DNA of 64,000 bases from Porpolomopsis calyptriformis (Eukaryota > Basidiomycota > Agaricomycetes > Agaricales > Hygrophoraceae), in the NCBI GenBank assembly GCA_951640195.1, contig OX621166.1, positions 1,294,501 to 1,358,500 of the forward strand, given 5' to 3'. Under the pieces are notes generated by a model. The model was not told where the DNA came from and searched no databases. It was given only the letters and a program-made list of their open reading frames with translations. Of the stretch, positions 38,211 to 49,180 are shown one piece after another. A program made the position numbers and the translations under genes. How positions within the stretch are numbered: position 1 is the stretch's first letter; every line of letters starts with the position of its first letter.

Positions 38211-39081
38211 ATGGCGTTTAGTGTTAAAGACTTCATATTCGGTGGAAAGACATTCTGTTTCTGTCTTCCGGTGCGCTTCGGCGTCGTTCTCGTCTCTCTT
38301 CTCTCAGTATTGTTGTCCGGCACCCTCACCGTCGTGCTGTGGTTCGAGGTCGCACGTCCGTATTGGCTTTTGCATTGGTTTCGAGCAGAGAATCTCACAT
38401 GGGCTCTACTTGCAGATGCTAGCGTCAATCTGTCCGCATACCAGAAACGGGTATTCGTAGTCGCGGGATTGGTTGAGACATTGCTGCTTGCTGCCTCCGT
38501 GTTCGGGTACGTCTCGTGTGAACACCGTCCCCGCCGTCTGACCATCACAACCCCCCACTGCAGATTTGTTGGTGCTGTCATCCGCAAGCAGTTGTTCGTC
38601 ACGATCTACGCCTATCTTCTTTATGGCCATTTTGTTCTCAATCTGGGTGTGGCAACCTACTTCCTTTGGATGGTTACCCATGCCACTGAGCGTGATATCG
38701 GAGAGGCTTGCCACGGAGCGATCCAAAATTCCCAAGCGCAGGCACAATGCACCAATCTATTCAAGTTTACCGAGGGTACTTTCATCGGAGTTGCCGCCTT
38801 TGTGTTGTTGGTCGAATTGTGTATGCACCCCGCCCGTTTTTCTTCATCCAACTAACCGCCCGACAGATTGCGCCATAATCGTCACACGATACGTAAACCA
38901 ACTGCGAACGGAAAAGCGAGAATCACGAGCCTCTCGTGCGCTATCCCGCGACAGTGGTTTCAAACTGCATTCGATGAAGAGCGTCTACTCGCCCATTCAC
39001 GATGCGTACGACAATGCGCCCGGAGATCCCTGGCAGTCCAATGATCCATACGATCCCTACGATCCCCACCATAGCATTTGA
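38211..39081 (+). CDS. Tetraspan membrane protein, function unknown
   Basis: Three exons give a protein of about 240 residues with four hydrophobic segments: FGVVLVSLLSVLLSGTLTVV (about 38280-38340), VAGLVETLLLAASVFGF around 38463-38507 and 38565, LFVTIYAYLLYGHFVLNLGV (about 38590-38655), and GVAAFVLLVELYCAIIV (about 38790-38885). Two cysteines (EACHGAIQ and AQCTNLF) lie in the loop between segments 3 and 4 and could form a disulfide. The C-terminus is cytosolic-like: Arg/Ser-rich, then an acidic Pro/Tyr/Asp repeat (PYDPYDP). The type is common in basidiomycetes without a named function. It shares a 157-bp divergent promoter with cofilin. Confidence 0.75.
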
Positions 39082-39106
39082 CGATGTAATGTAAATAGAG
39101 TCAAAT

Positions 39107-40003
39107 ATGACACTGCCCAACGTCGACGTCGACGACCATTCCTCTCAACCGTCTTGGATGACATGCACAAGCGGCATCATGCCCAACGACAGCACATTAT
39201 CTACTCTGTCCGTCTCCTCATCTTGTCCTTTCTTCCTCTCCTCATCATTCCTTACCCCGCAGCTCGACACTTTACTCTATCAATTGCACACCCTGTCTTT
39301 CTTTCTCTCTCCTTCCATTCTCTCCTACCTCTGCCGCCTGCTCTCTCAATTTCAGACCTCGAAACCAAGGGAACTTGATTCAACCCGTTCTTTACGATTT
39401 TTCTTCGGCCTCGTCCTCTTGTTCAACACCAGCTCTGTCTGGTCTCATGCCACCAAAGGGCCTGCCGAAGGCAAGACAATCGTCCTTGATTTTGTCGGAC
39501 TCGGTTTGTTTTGTTACTTTATTTAACACCAATCGATTGACCCCGTTCCAATAGCACATTCGCCGTCCAAACTGTCGCTCCTCTTCCTCGACTTTGTCAT
39601 CATATTTCTGCAACTCCTTCTCACCAGTATCGCATACGAAACATCACTTATCAAAGAAGCCCACGCAAATACCATCCTTCCGTCCCCGCCACCGTCCCCC
39701 ACCCAGACCGCTTCCCACACAAAACCGTTCGTTACTCATCACGAACCTACTTTCGTCCTCGATCTCCACTTCACTACCGTCTTCGGACACCTGAGAAACC
39801 CTCCTCCCCCACCAAATGAGCTTGCACGGGACCCGCTCCTCCCTCTCCGGAGCACATCTTCTTGGCCGCCTGCTCTCAGAGCGTTGATAAGGGCTAGAGC
39901 CGAGCTCAGGCAGCTTGCGGTCAATTCCACTCCTGCCGGTAACAATGGACAGAGATCATTGCCGGGACATAGCGAGACAGAAGCAAGGACAGCGACTGAT
40001 TGA
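39107..40003 (+). CDS. DUF1746 protein, Dsc4-like subunit of the Golgi Dsc E3 ligase
   Basis: DUF1746 is the domain of fission-yeast Dsc4, part of the Dsc ubiquitin ligase that activates SREBP-type factors and clears orphan Golgi membrane proteins. The N-terminus has LDTLLYQLHTLSFFLSPSIL. The domain continues with RSLRFFFGLVLLFNTSSVWS (about 39388-39447), GKTIVLDFVG (about 39472-39501), and after an intron SLLFLDFVIIFLQLLLTSI (about 39568-39624). These are two to three membrane segments in the family pattern. A Pro/Ser-rich loop and a C-terminal segment follow, ending EARTATD, TGA 40001-40003. The ATG at 39107 is the first in frame. A later start cannot be excluded. The previous gene ends 25 bp upstream, so the 5' UTR must overlap or be very short. 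Confidence 0.72.
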
Positions 40004-40100
40004 ATGATAGTTTTCAACGGAACAGCATACATATATCATATTAATTAGACTTACACTCGAGACTTGGTCTCAACGATAGTGCCTCATTCAATTCCACGCC

Positions 40101-40646
40101 ATGATCTACAGCTTGCATATCTACGACAGGCGCGCCCAACGTTCACTAACCAATCCCATTTTCTTTAACCCAAATCAATCCAGACATTGTGCTTGTGTTT
40201 ATTACCAGGATTGGCAGCGCACCACATCCGCGTCGACGACCGGCCTTCCGTTCGACGAAGAGGCCAAGCTCGTCTATGGAGTCATCCTTTCTCTGCGGAA
40301 TATGATTAAAAAGTTGTCTGGAAGGTGATCCCGACGGACATCCCCTCTCTCTACTTCCCCCCACTCACCTGAGTCTCACAGGGACGAGCAGTTTGTCAAT
40401 TATCGGACCTCGTCGTACAAGCTTCATTTCTACGAGACTTTGTCTGGCTACAAGTTCGTCATGCTTACCGATCCCAGCACAGACTCGCTCCGCTTCGTGT
40501 TGCGACAGATATACATCGGCCCATTCCTCGAATATGTCGTCCGCAACCCCCTAACTATCATGGACTCACGGGACGATGGCATAGACAACGAGTATTTCCG
40601 TGCCAGCGTAGATCGACTCGTTCGAAGTTTATCCGTTTTTCCGTAG
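40101..40646 (+). CDS. BET5: BET5/TRAPPC1, core TRAPP subunit
   Basis: Bet5 is a longin-fold subunit of the TRAPP complexes, exchange factors for Rab1/Ypt1 in ER-Golgi traffic. Exon 1 codes MIYSLHIYDR. Exon 2 (from 40184) starts CACVYYQDWQR and continues GLPFDEEAKLVYGVILSLRN. Exon 3 has DEQFVNYRTSSYKLHFYETL, SGYKFVMLTDPSTDSLRFVL and RQIYIGPFLEYVVRNPL, ending LVRSLSVFP with TAG at 40644-40646. The length of about 150 residues is normal. No GT donor joins exon 1 to exon 2 in the conserved frame. Only a GC donor (after GACAG at about 40129) does. Confidence 0.93.
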
Positions 40647-40729
40647 CCAATGTCAATCTACGGTACAGATGATTAGCACTCTAAGGTGTCGATAGCTGTG
40701 CGGTAGCAGGTATCATTTCCAAGTGTTCC

Positions 40730-43700
40730 TCAGCAGCTTGACGTGGACACGCTCGAAGCTCCGTCTTCTAAACCAACACAGTTCCCATGCTGAGACGCGA
40801 ATTGCTTCCGCAAGACGTTCATCAGAGACGTCTTCATCTCTTTCTCGTACACACACTCCCCTCCCTCCTCATCATTATCACCTGCCACCGCCTCGTCCAA
40901 TGCTAACTTGGTTTCGCCCAGTCTCAACATGTCTTCTTCAATCGTTCCGCGAGTGATTAGTTTCACTACTTCAACGTCTCGCTTTTGACCGATTCGATAC
41001 GCTCGGTCTTGAGCTTGTTTGTCGTTATGGGGGTTGAAATCCTGGTCGAACCTAATCGAGAATACACCACTTCCACAAAAAAAGCTCAAGGATCAAGGTG
41101 CGAAACACGTACATGATGACAACACTCGCCGCCGTCACTGGGTCAGAAACAGTCAAGTTAGTAAGGGTTGAATATCGTCCATCACGCAAGCACAAACAGT
41201 TTATCCCCATCCCCCCGGCCTTGGTCGAGAGTAAAAATACAAGTATAGATTCGTCCTCCGTAAACTCATCTACAAGAGACTGGCGAACATCGACTGCAGT
41301 GGAGCCTGTCAAAAGCAGGTATTTAACCTCACGCTGCTTCAGTATCGCTTGGAGTATGTCTAGAATTTGTGTAAACTGAGAGAAAATCGTTAGCCGCGAT
41401 CGCAACCGTTCATGTGACACAAACCTGAGAAAAGATCAAGACTTTCCGCCCCTCCTTGCCATATTGGTCGAGCAGACGTAACAAGGTTGTTACCTTACCA
41501 GCGTCAAGGTAACAACTTGCATTTCGGAGGAACCTGCATGTTGACTTCACAGAGATGGAATATCAGGTTATGAACCAGGAAATCTGGCTAGTGATCGCCG
41601 ACCTTATACATGGCACAGAACATCTGCAATTCAGAGTCTGTCATCACTTCCATGTCCTCCTTGACAAAAGCAAAATTTGCATTCCGCTTCTTGAAGTCGT
41701 GTTCCTTCATCAGTTGTTTGGTGATGTTGGTCAAGATCTGGTCGGTGAAATGTGTTCGGAACAGCATGGGGTGTGAGGCAGCCTTGCGCAAATCCATCAA
41801 GACGTTCGAGCTGTTTTCAAAATATAGGTTATCCTTTGTCCGTACGGTATTTTTCTTGAGTTGTTTGCTTTTCTTATTTGGACGCCGCACTTCAGAAGTT
41901 GCCGCAGCCGCCGAGTCCCCATCGAGGATGGTTTTGCGAGAACGTTGAAGAGTATCAGTGTATATATGGCGTTGGAGGTTAGTCATTTCACACCACTCGA
42001 TCCGTTCGGTCTTCTTCGGGAGATCTTTCAGTACCTAAATATCAGCGAATTCACTGGCTGAGCACCCAGGAATCGAGGAAGGGAGCCCACTCACCTGATC
42101 CTTCCGTCGACGCAGAACGAACGGTGTCATCATTTTCTTCGCTCTTGACACTCGCTCCTGGGAGAGCAAAGTAACTTTGGAATCCCCTTTGACCTTGAAG
42201 ATAGCGCGGAGTGACTCCATAGCCTCGGCAAAGCGACCCGGAAGAATGAAGTTCATTAAGGACTACCAGCATGGCGATGATTAAGAAATGATTCAAATGT
42301 CATGTCAAGTTAGGCATACCACGAGTTCCTGTAGGTTATTCTGCAGCGGTGTGCCGGTTAATAAAAGTCTCCATTTCGACCCAAACCTCAGAAGAGCTTG
42401 ATAACGTTGAGATTGAAAATTTTTCAGAACGTGCCCCTCATCAAAGACGCATGTCTATGGGGCTGCATATCAGAAGACTCGTGGAACGATCACTGGTCTA
42501 CTCACCTCCCACTGCACCCTCCGGAAGAATTTGCGATCACGATCATCCCCTTGGGCAAGGTTATAAGTTGTAATAAGAACTTCCCATCCTTCGTCATTTT
42601 TGGATAAACTCCGTTGCGTCTCAAGCAGAGTCTGCCGTAGGCGTGGACGTTCTTCTTTACCAGCATAGTATGTCTGCACAGATATCGATGGCGCAAACCG
42701 TGCAAATTCGCGACACCAATTTTCGAGAGTGGAAGATCTTCTCCTTGTGTCAATAGTGGCTGCCGATTATGATCGGGCTGCACTTACGGAACAACGACGA
42801 GATGAGGCCCTTTGATTCCTCGCTCCTTGAGGAGGGCAAAAAAACTTATCACTTGAATGGTTTTACCGAGACCTGAAGAAGCTCTAGATGAGTGAAGGAA
42901 AGGGTAACGACTAGGTTGTGCATACCCATCTCATCAGCCAATATACAGCTCAGGTTCCTGCGATATAGTAGTTGGAGCCAATTAACTCCAAGAAGCTGAT
43001 AGTCTTTCAGCTGCACATCATGAGAAAGTAAGGCAGGTTGAGCGACAAGGTAGTCTGTCGGTTTTTGTTCTTTTAATGGAGCAATCGTCAGAAGACTGAG
43101 TGCTCCATCTTCCAAGTCGACGGTAAGATCGTTGTCTTTAGCTTTGCCAGGGCGAACATCAGCTGTCGATGTCCATGATGCAATAGCTCGTCGCAATGTT
43201 GTCCCGATCTGCTCACAATCCTGTAAGATACTGTCGACTGCTCCGTATCCTTCAAAGATCGTTGTGCAGTCTTCAAACATCCGTGGGCTAATCCCCGCGA
43301 GGCCAGCTTTCTTTTTCCCTTGACCAAGCTTCGTGTTAAGGTCTTCTACGGATGAAAATGGCCGTTGTTCCACGATGGCATTGGCTTGGTTTAAAGTACA
43401 ACCTAGAGAAAACTGTTACCATCAGGAAAAACGACAACAATTCAGACTCACCCGTCAGTTCCTGCAGAGCCTCCGGATCTGCAGTGTTAAAATATTCCAG
43501 CACTCGGCGGTCGTCCGACACTTCTTTGTTCGGTCCACAGCTATTTTCAACTTCGCTGATAGTCGGCTCTAGTTCTGAATCGGAATCGACGATTACATTC
43601 ATGTTTCGCTTCTGGCAGGGTCGAGTTATTGGCGTGACTGGCGATGATGCAGTTAGGTCGATAGTTGGGGTTATGGGCGGTGGAGTCAAAGCTCGCGATG

Positions 43701-44733
43701 AACGACAGTCTAGAACTGGACGATTGGCGTATATCATAGACTTTTTGCCCTTCTCCCTAGCGGCTGCACGCTCCGCCTTCGTAACTTCATCGATTTCCTT
43801 GACCCTTCCAGTCCCCTCGGTAGAAATGTGAACTGTAGGACCAGGATCCCATGCTGGGTTAGACAGGAGCATGGTGGCTGCCTTAACATCTCCGTTGGCT
43901 TGGTGCCAAGCTGTTCGCACACGGGATGGCGAATGTAACGGCATAGTGACTAGAAAGCGAGTAAATTTCGGATCTTCGCCTTCCACCTGAGTTGGTTCGA
44001 TCGACGACGAGGAGTGCGAGTCGGGGGGGTGATCGCGCGTGATGCGGGGTTTGGGAAGGATACTCTTGATGTCCGATATAGACTCGTCGGATGACGAGGA
44101 AGGCATATCAGTGCCATTCGCTTTATGGCGCCTCTGGCCAGGTCGCTGAATCTTGGGTGACTCTGGCGAGTTCCAAACGTTCGGGGGATTCTGTGAAAGC
44201 TCATGTTTGATCTTCTTGCGTGGTGGCCCTTCGTCTGCTGTGCTTTCATTGAGGCGATCGGTTGTGCCCCAAAGACGAGAGGATGGATGAAAGCCACCAC
44301 CTTCCGTTATGAATTCGCTTGGTGCCGACAACGGGTCAGTGGTGAGAGGCCTATTGGAATGACCCCAAGGATTGGAATGAATGGAATTTGAGATCGGTGC
44401 CACGTCATGTTCGAAAGAGGAATGGTATTGCTGGTCAGAATGATGACTTGGGATCGAACTAGGCGCGGGAACAGTGCCACGAGACTGTGAAGTTGACGGG
44501 AAATAGCGCGACGGCACGGTCGCATCTCGCGACTGTAAGGGAATTACACCATATACTGGTTGATTCGAGGATGCTGAGGCAGCAGAATCGAAAGGAGCCA
44601 CCTGTGCCCTCTTGAACTTGTTGAATCTGAGCTGTTCTAATGCAGCTCGCTGAGTTGGTGAATGTCGGTAAAGTGAGGACGAGGAAAAGAAGCTGCAAAT
44701 ACTGACTTTACTGTTCGCCAAGCTGTCGTCCAT
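40730..44733 (-). CDS. FUN30: FUN30/SMARCAD1-type SNF2 chromatin remodeller
   Basis: Fun30-class remodellers exchange or evict nucleosomes at heterochromatin and at resecting DNA breaks. From the ATG at 44733 a long Ser-rich N-terminus precedes a CUE-like helix segment ([20 protein letters not shown], about 43890-43950). The SNF2 ATPase then runs from about 43,040: [19 protein letters not shown] and CILADEMG, the latter beside motif I at about 42930. Motif II is the family-typical FDEGHVLKN (about 42428-42455). [16 protein letters not shown] follows, then [11 protein letters not shown] (about 42094-42126). The helicase C part has [31 protein letters not shown] (about 41200-41235) and the [11 protein letters not shown] box (about 40985-41020). 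The stop is at 40730-40732. More than ten introns are present. The gene is convergent with BET5, 83 bp apart. The DEGH box separates it from SWI2 and ISWI classes. Confidence 0.92.
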
Positions 44734-45577
44734 GACGTTGGCGGTACCAACAGGGAGCTGGGTGTTTGACGAAGAGTGGACGAACGACAGGGACGGTGCT
44801 TGGCGAGCTGAAAGCGATGGTACAAGAACTCAAACACTCAGAGAGCGAAACATCAGTCGGAGAGCTAAAAGGATGTGGCAAAAAAAGTCTATATTGGCAG
44901 AGGCTGGCGAGGATACAGTTCTAGTACAGGTAGGTAAAGGGAAGGCGCCCATCGGGGGGGGGGGGCAATAGGTAAACAGAACCCTCTTTCACCTTCAGGG
45001 GGGGGGGGGGGGTTAGCAGCTCTCCGGGGTGGTACTCAAGGTCGGGTACCACGAAAGCTGTTGGGTTCTGGCGCGTTACTTCCCGTCAAGGTGCCGGCGG
45101 ACTGATTACCAAGTGCGGAAGGACCACGAATGCATATCACTAACAAAATCTTGAAAAGAAAAGTAAAAACCTATGACAAACTCGATCACTCACGCGCCAT
45201 AACCCCAGCGAACATTCGCATCAACCACAAGATGGACGATACCATCAAGAGAGGAGGTGGCGATGAGTTAGGAAGGGAAGTAGTCAACACCGCAAATTTC
45301 TCATCGAAAGTAAGAGAGACCAGAATGTTGGGATATCAACTCTGTTGATACAAATGTACGCGCGTATCAATTACATAATCTCTAGTATTTTCCTTAGTCC
45401 GACATTTTTCACCTGACCAGGTTACTAGAAAAGCACGGACTGCCATTGGCATTAACCTTGCTTCATTTTAGTGTACTTGATATTTCATAGCAATGTTACA
45501 TTACAATGAATGTCTCAAGATATCTATATACATGTCCAACCAAGAAGAGTGTCCAACCAAGAATGAATGAGAGGAAA
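44734..45577. other. Intergenic boundary between genes and transposons, with poly-G runs
   Basis: These 844 bp run from the FUN30 ATG to the left end of the CACTA element. No gene is recognised. An open frame on the + strand at 45130-45348 has 72 codons without family resemblance. The left half is GC-rich with two G homopolymers, the right half AT-rich. A short direct repeat of GTCCAACCAAGAA occurs at about 45535 and 45551. Confidence 0.55.
44954..45012 (+). repeat. Two poly-G tracts (G12 and G15)
   Basis: G12 occupies 44954-44965 and G15 occupies 44998-45012, 32 bp apart. Such runs can form G-quadruplexes, and lengths are easily misread in sequencing. Confidence 0.9.
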
Positions 45578-45626
45578 CACTATGGGATGGAAAATCACCA
45601 ATTACCAGTACAAATATCACTGAAAG
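45578..45626 (+). repeat. Left terminal inverted repeat of the CACTA element
   Basis: Starting CACTATGGGATGGAAAATCA, it matches the complement of the right end (CACTACAGGAAGAAAAATCA...). Both arms also share an ATCACTGAAA block at their inner end. Confidence 0.85.
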
Positions 45627-45767
45627 TCTGAAAAGAAGTGACTAAGTTATTGTAAATGGGACTTGCGTGTATTCAGTGAGTGTCACTCGTTACTGGTTAG
45701 AAATAACTTGATCACTTTATCACTGGAAAACATCGCAAGAAGATTTTGCGCACACTGACTATCAGTG

Positions 45768-45902
45768 ACTGATCGACCCACTGAATAGTGGTGTTATTGA
45801 AACTGACCAACTCACTGAATAGTGGTGTTATTCGACTGATCGACCCACTGATTAGTGGTGTTGTTGAAACTGACCGACTCACTGAATAGTGGTGTCATTG
45901 AA
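45768..45902 (+). repeat. Left subterminal tandem array, four 33-34 bp units
   Basis: Units start at 45768, 45802, 45835 and 45869. Each begins ACTGA and holds CACTGAATAGTGGTG (unit 3 has CACTGATTAGTGGTG), and they alternate between two subtypes (GATCGACCC and GACC.ACTC after ACT). CACTA transposases bind short subterminal repeats of this kind. Confidence 0.9.
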
Positions 45903-45943
45903 AAACAGTCATTGATTAAGCTAATAAGATAATAATTCACTTG

Positions 45944-48900
45944 CTACTCATTGTCGTGTGATATGTCTGAGTCCCCATCTGAATTATAACCATCATCAGT
46001 AACAAATGTACCCTTTGCAAGTCCTGCATTTCAATCAATGATCCCCCATTGTCCTCGGCTTTCCACCCGCCCCACAACACTGCAAATATTCCTAATATCT
46101 GTGATGAGAGGCGCCAATTCATGTTTGAAGTGTGTTACGGTCCAGGCTGCATCTTCACCTTCCGTTCTCCAGGGTGTGATGAGCGCGAGGGCTTGAGTCT
46201 TATCCTGAAGATTCCCCCAAACACTTTCTGGCCCAAGTGGACAAACAAGAATCTGCTCTAGGACACCATAATTGGTTATCCTGATCTCTTCACCATGTCT
46301 CCCAATGTAAGTGATCTCATACTATTCATATCAGTGATCTGAATCCAAGCGATATCAAGAGGACACTTACCCGAATGTAGGAGTTGTTCCAGTGATACTG
46401 GCTACGTCTTGCCAGCTTCCTCAGCCAGAATGCGGCACGGATAGAGTCCCCTCCATCACGAATACACATTCTACCCCACATTGATATAACTTCAGGTAGG
46501 TGAGCAGCCACAGCATCTCTTCTTTTCCCAAGCAAGGTTGTGAAGTATCGGATAACCCTTCCACATAAATCAGGATTCAGTCAATATTTCCATATGCAAG
46601 GTGTTCGGAAAACATAACCTGGATCTGGGAAGGAAAGGATCACATCAGGAGATATGTGCACATGGAAAGTCAGTCGTACATTCAGGATAGGTTTCTTCAC
46701 CTCGTCTCAACTCATCTGATCATTGGCCTTCGATCTCTAAGAGTTCTTTGTGGAGATCGTACTTGACTGCCAGTTGACTGAGGTATGCCATGTGAAGCAC
46801 TTGTTTGTCAAGATTGGCTGATGGGTTGCTTCGGGAATGGAGACCAGTTTGTAGTATACCACAGAATCGTTCAGTGGAAAATGCCCATGTTGACCAACAA
46901 GGACCAGCAGCACAGATATCATTTGAGATGTGCAGAAGTCCATGGATTGTGAGTACGCAGGCAGAGAGTCAATGTTCTTGGTACTGGTAATAGTACCTGT
47001 GAAGTCTCTGAATATACGTTCAAAGTAAAATGTTACGATTTACTCTTCATACAATTCAACCCAATTGATAATGTCGTTCTCCATCTCATCAATCTCCTCA
47101 AGTGTAATCTCGAACTGTAAGGTTTTCTTCATAATCTTAACCAACAGACACATATGGTCATAATACTTGTCCTCTTTGAAATGTCCTTTCAAGACAATCG
47201 GTGTGATAAACATGAACCAGAACCCCCACGATTCCGCCGTGTAGTGGGACCGATCTTTATAGATATTGCCTAGGTTACGAATGTAGCATGATGGAATATC
47301 TGTGACAGCCTTGGCTGTCTCCTCACCAATCTGTTCCCAGATGTGCTCTGGGATTTCGTAATCTTCAATGCCAACATCGAGACCCTTGAATTTGCCAGTC
47401 CAGTGTTTATGAAGGTTGGGAATGGTGTTCTCACAGAAGATGTGTAACCATTCCCATGGGAAGGACACTGCGTAGTCGATGGAAGATACACGCCGTAAGA
47501 TAGGCAGGTGTCGGATACCATGGTGCTTCCCAATGGCCTCCCTACTGGTGTTTGCAGTTGCAGACTCGTATTGCTGGAGGGAAGTACAATAATGATCATG
47601 TGTACGCAGGGGAAGTGAGTGTGGGTCAACTGATGGGCATTTCTGGTAATCCACGTCAGGAGTAGTAAGTGGAACATAGTAAATTTTGCCTTGACCCAAG
47701 ATGTCTCTGACACCTTTGATTGTGCAAGACCGACAGGGACAGTAAGCATTGTGTCCCCTCAGTCCTAGCAACTTCTCGATCGCTATGATATCACCGTGTT
47801 CAAGGATGTTGTACGCATGGAGGCGAAAAATACTGTTGTCGTGTGCATCGAATGTCTGAACACCCATGGCTAGTTGGGCACATTCGTCATCAAAGGGGAC
47901 TAGGAAAGAGGCAAGATCCTTGGGTTTATGGATTATACCCAAGCAGATGAGGTTCTCAAAGTGATGGTGGAGTTGTGGAGGTAGGTTGTAATTTAGGATG
48001 ATGATTGGCATTGCTGTTGGTCCTTGCCTCCGACGTTTGAATAAGAGGTAGCCATCTACTGAGAGGGCAAGAGCAATGTCCCGCTTGTCAGAAAAGAAAG
48101 TAAATGGTTGTTCTACACCATCCACCATGATGTTGCGCTTCAAGAGGTTACGGTAGTGGGTAGAATCAAAGACATGGCAGATGCGACCAGATTCGTGTCG
48201 ATAATGATGTCAGTATGACAGTTTATCAGCCATATGTTTGCTCTTGTAGAAACTTTGAAGTTGTGGGATGATTGGGATGTAGGAAAAGATCCGTCGGGGT
48301 TTGCAGTCAGATGTATATCGGGATTGATGACAGAACGGACAGTCTTCACATAGTTCATATTTGCCAGTGTAAGCAATACAGGAATCGATACATGAGTCCA
48401 TCTTCATGGGTTCTACGCCAGCCAGGAGTGCAATACGTCGCATCATTACCAGCTCAGAGTCGACCTCAAACCTATTTCAGAATGCATGTCACATTTGGTT
48501 AAAAGTGTGACAGGGCATGTTACTAAACATCTTGAGTTTGAATGCCTGGACGTTGTCTCGATTGCAGTCAGTAATCACATTATTTCCTGGGTAGTGTAGT
48601 TGAATAAAGATGTTGATCAAAGATGTTATAAATATTACTTACTGATTTTCCAGAGTTCAGCATCATCTTGAGGGCCCAACATGTTTCTAAGCTCCTCGTA
48701 TATCTCATCAAGCGTAGGCTGATCGGTATTGACAAATTCGTTGGTTTCATTATCGCTGCTGTCCTCAGAACAGGTAAGTCTAGCTGATTCATAGTCTTCA
48801 GTTTCGTCTCCTGATTTGCTAGCACTGGGGTCTGCTACTTCTAAGGCTTGCAATATTGGGGTACCCTTGAGATAAGTCGATTGGTTTCCATCTGATAAAT

Positions 48901-49039
48901 CACTTGAGCCAGAGTCTGACAGTAAGATAGTGTTCTCATTGGCAGTGGTGTAGTGCTTCAAACGGGTTGAGTATGCCAGGAACTTGTAGCACGTTGGGCG
49001 GCATCGACACCGTTTATGACGTTGGCGAGTACGGACCAT
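45944..49039 (-). CDS. Tnp2-type transposase of the CACTA element
   Basis: The product is a DDE-class transposase of the Transposase_21/Tnp2 family, which cuts and pastes the element. Exon 1 begins near MVRTRQRH (ATG 49039; upstream in-frame ATGs at about 49075 and 49123 are alternatives). It carries a C-x-C-x3-C type zinc motif (KRCRCRPTCYKFLAYSTR), then an acidic stretch. The central part includes YTGKYELCEDCPFCHQSRY (about 48340-48400), DKRDIALALSVDGYLLFKRR (about 48020-48085), PIIILNYNLPPQ, LGLRGHNAYCPCRSCTIKG and FPWEWLHIFCENTIPNLHKH. The last segments have LTIHGLLHISNDI and STWAFSTERFCGILQ (about 46790-46950), then VAAHLPEVISMWGRMCIRDG (about 46440-46520). The acidic tail ends ISHDNE, stop 45944-45946. 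Introns separate the blocks. Most blocks are open, so the gene may be intact. Confidence 0.82.
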
Positions 49040-49180
49040 GGCTGGAGGTCGAGGCTGTAAGCTGTAAGCCATATCAACCTGAATCGGTCCTAAAAAGGAA
49101 GTATATTGATAAGATATCGTCATTTTGCCTCAAGTCCTGACTTTGTCATCTCTGTCGTCTTCCACCATCTTCCTCCCACC

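Noticed and set aside
44732..44971. Plus-strand frame running into the poly-G
   Set aside because: It overlaps the FUN30 start antisense and has no family resemblance. Its end is low-complexity glycine from the G-run.
45768..45902. CRISPR-like array
   Set aside because: The units are directly tandem without unique spacers, the genome is eukaryotic, and the position fits CACTA subterminal repeats.
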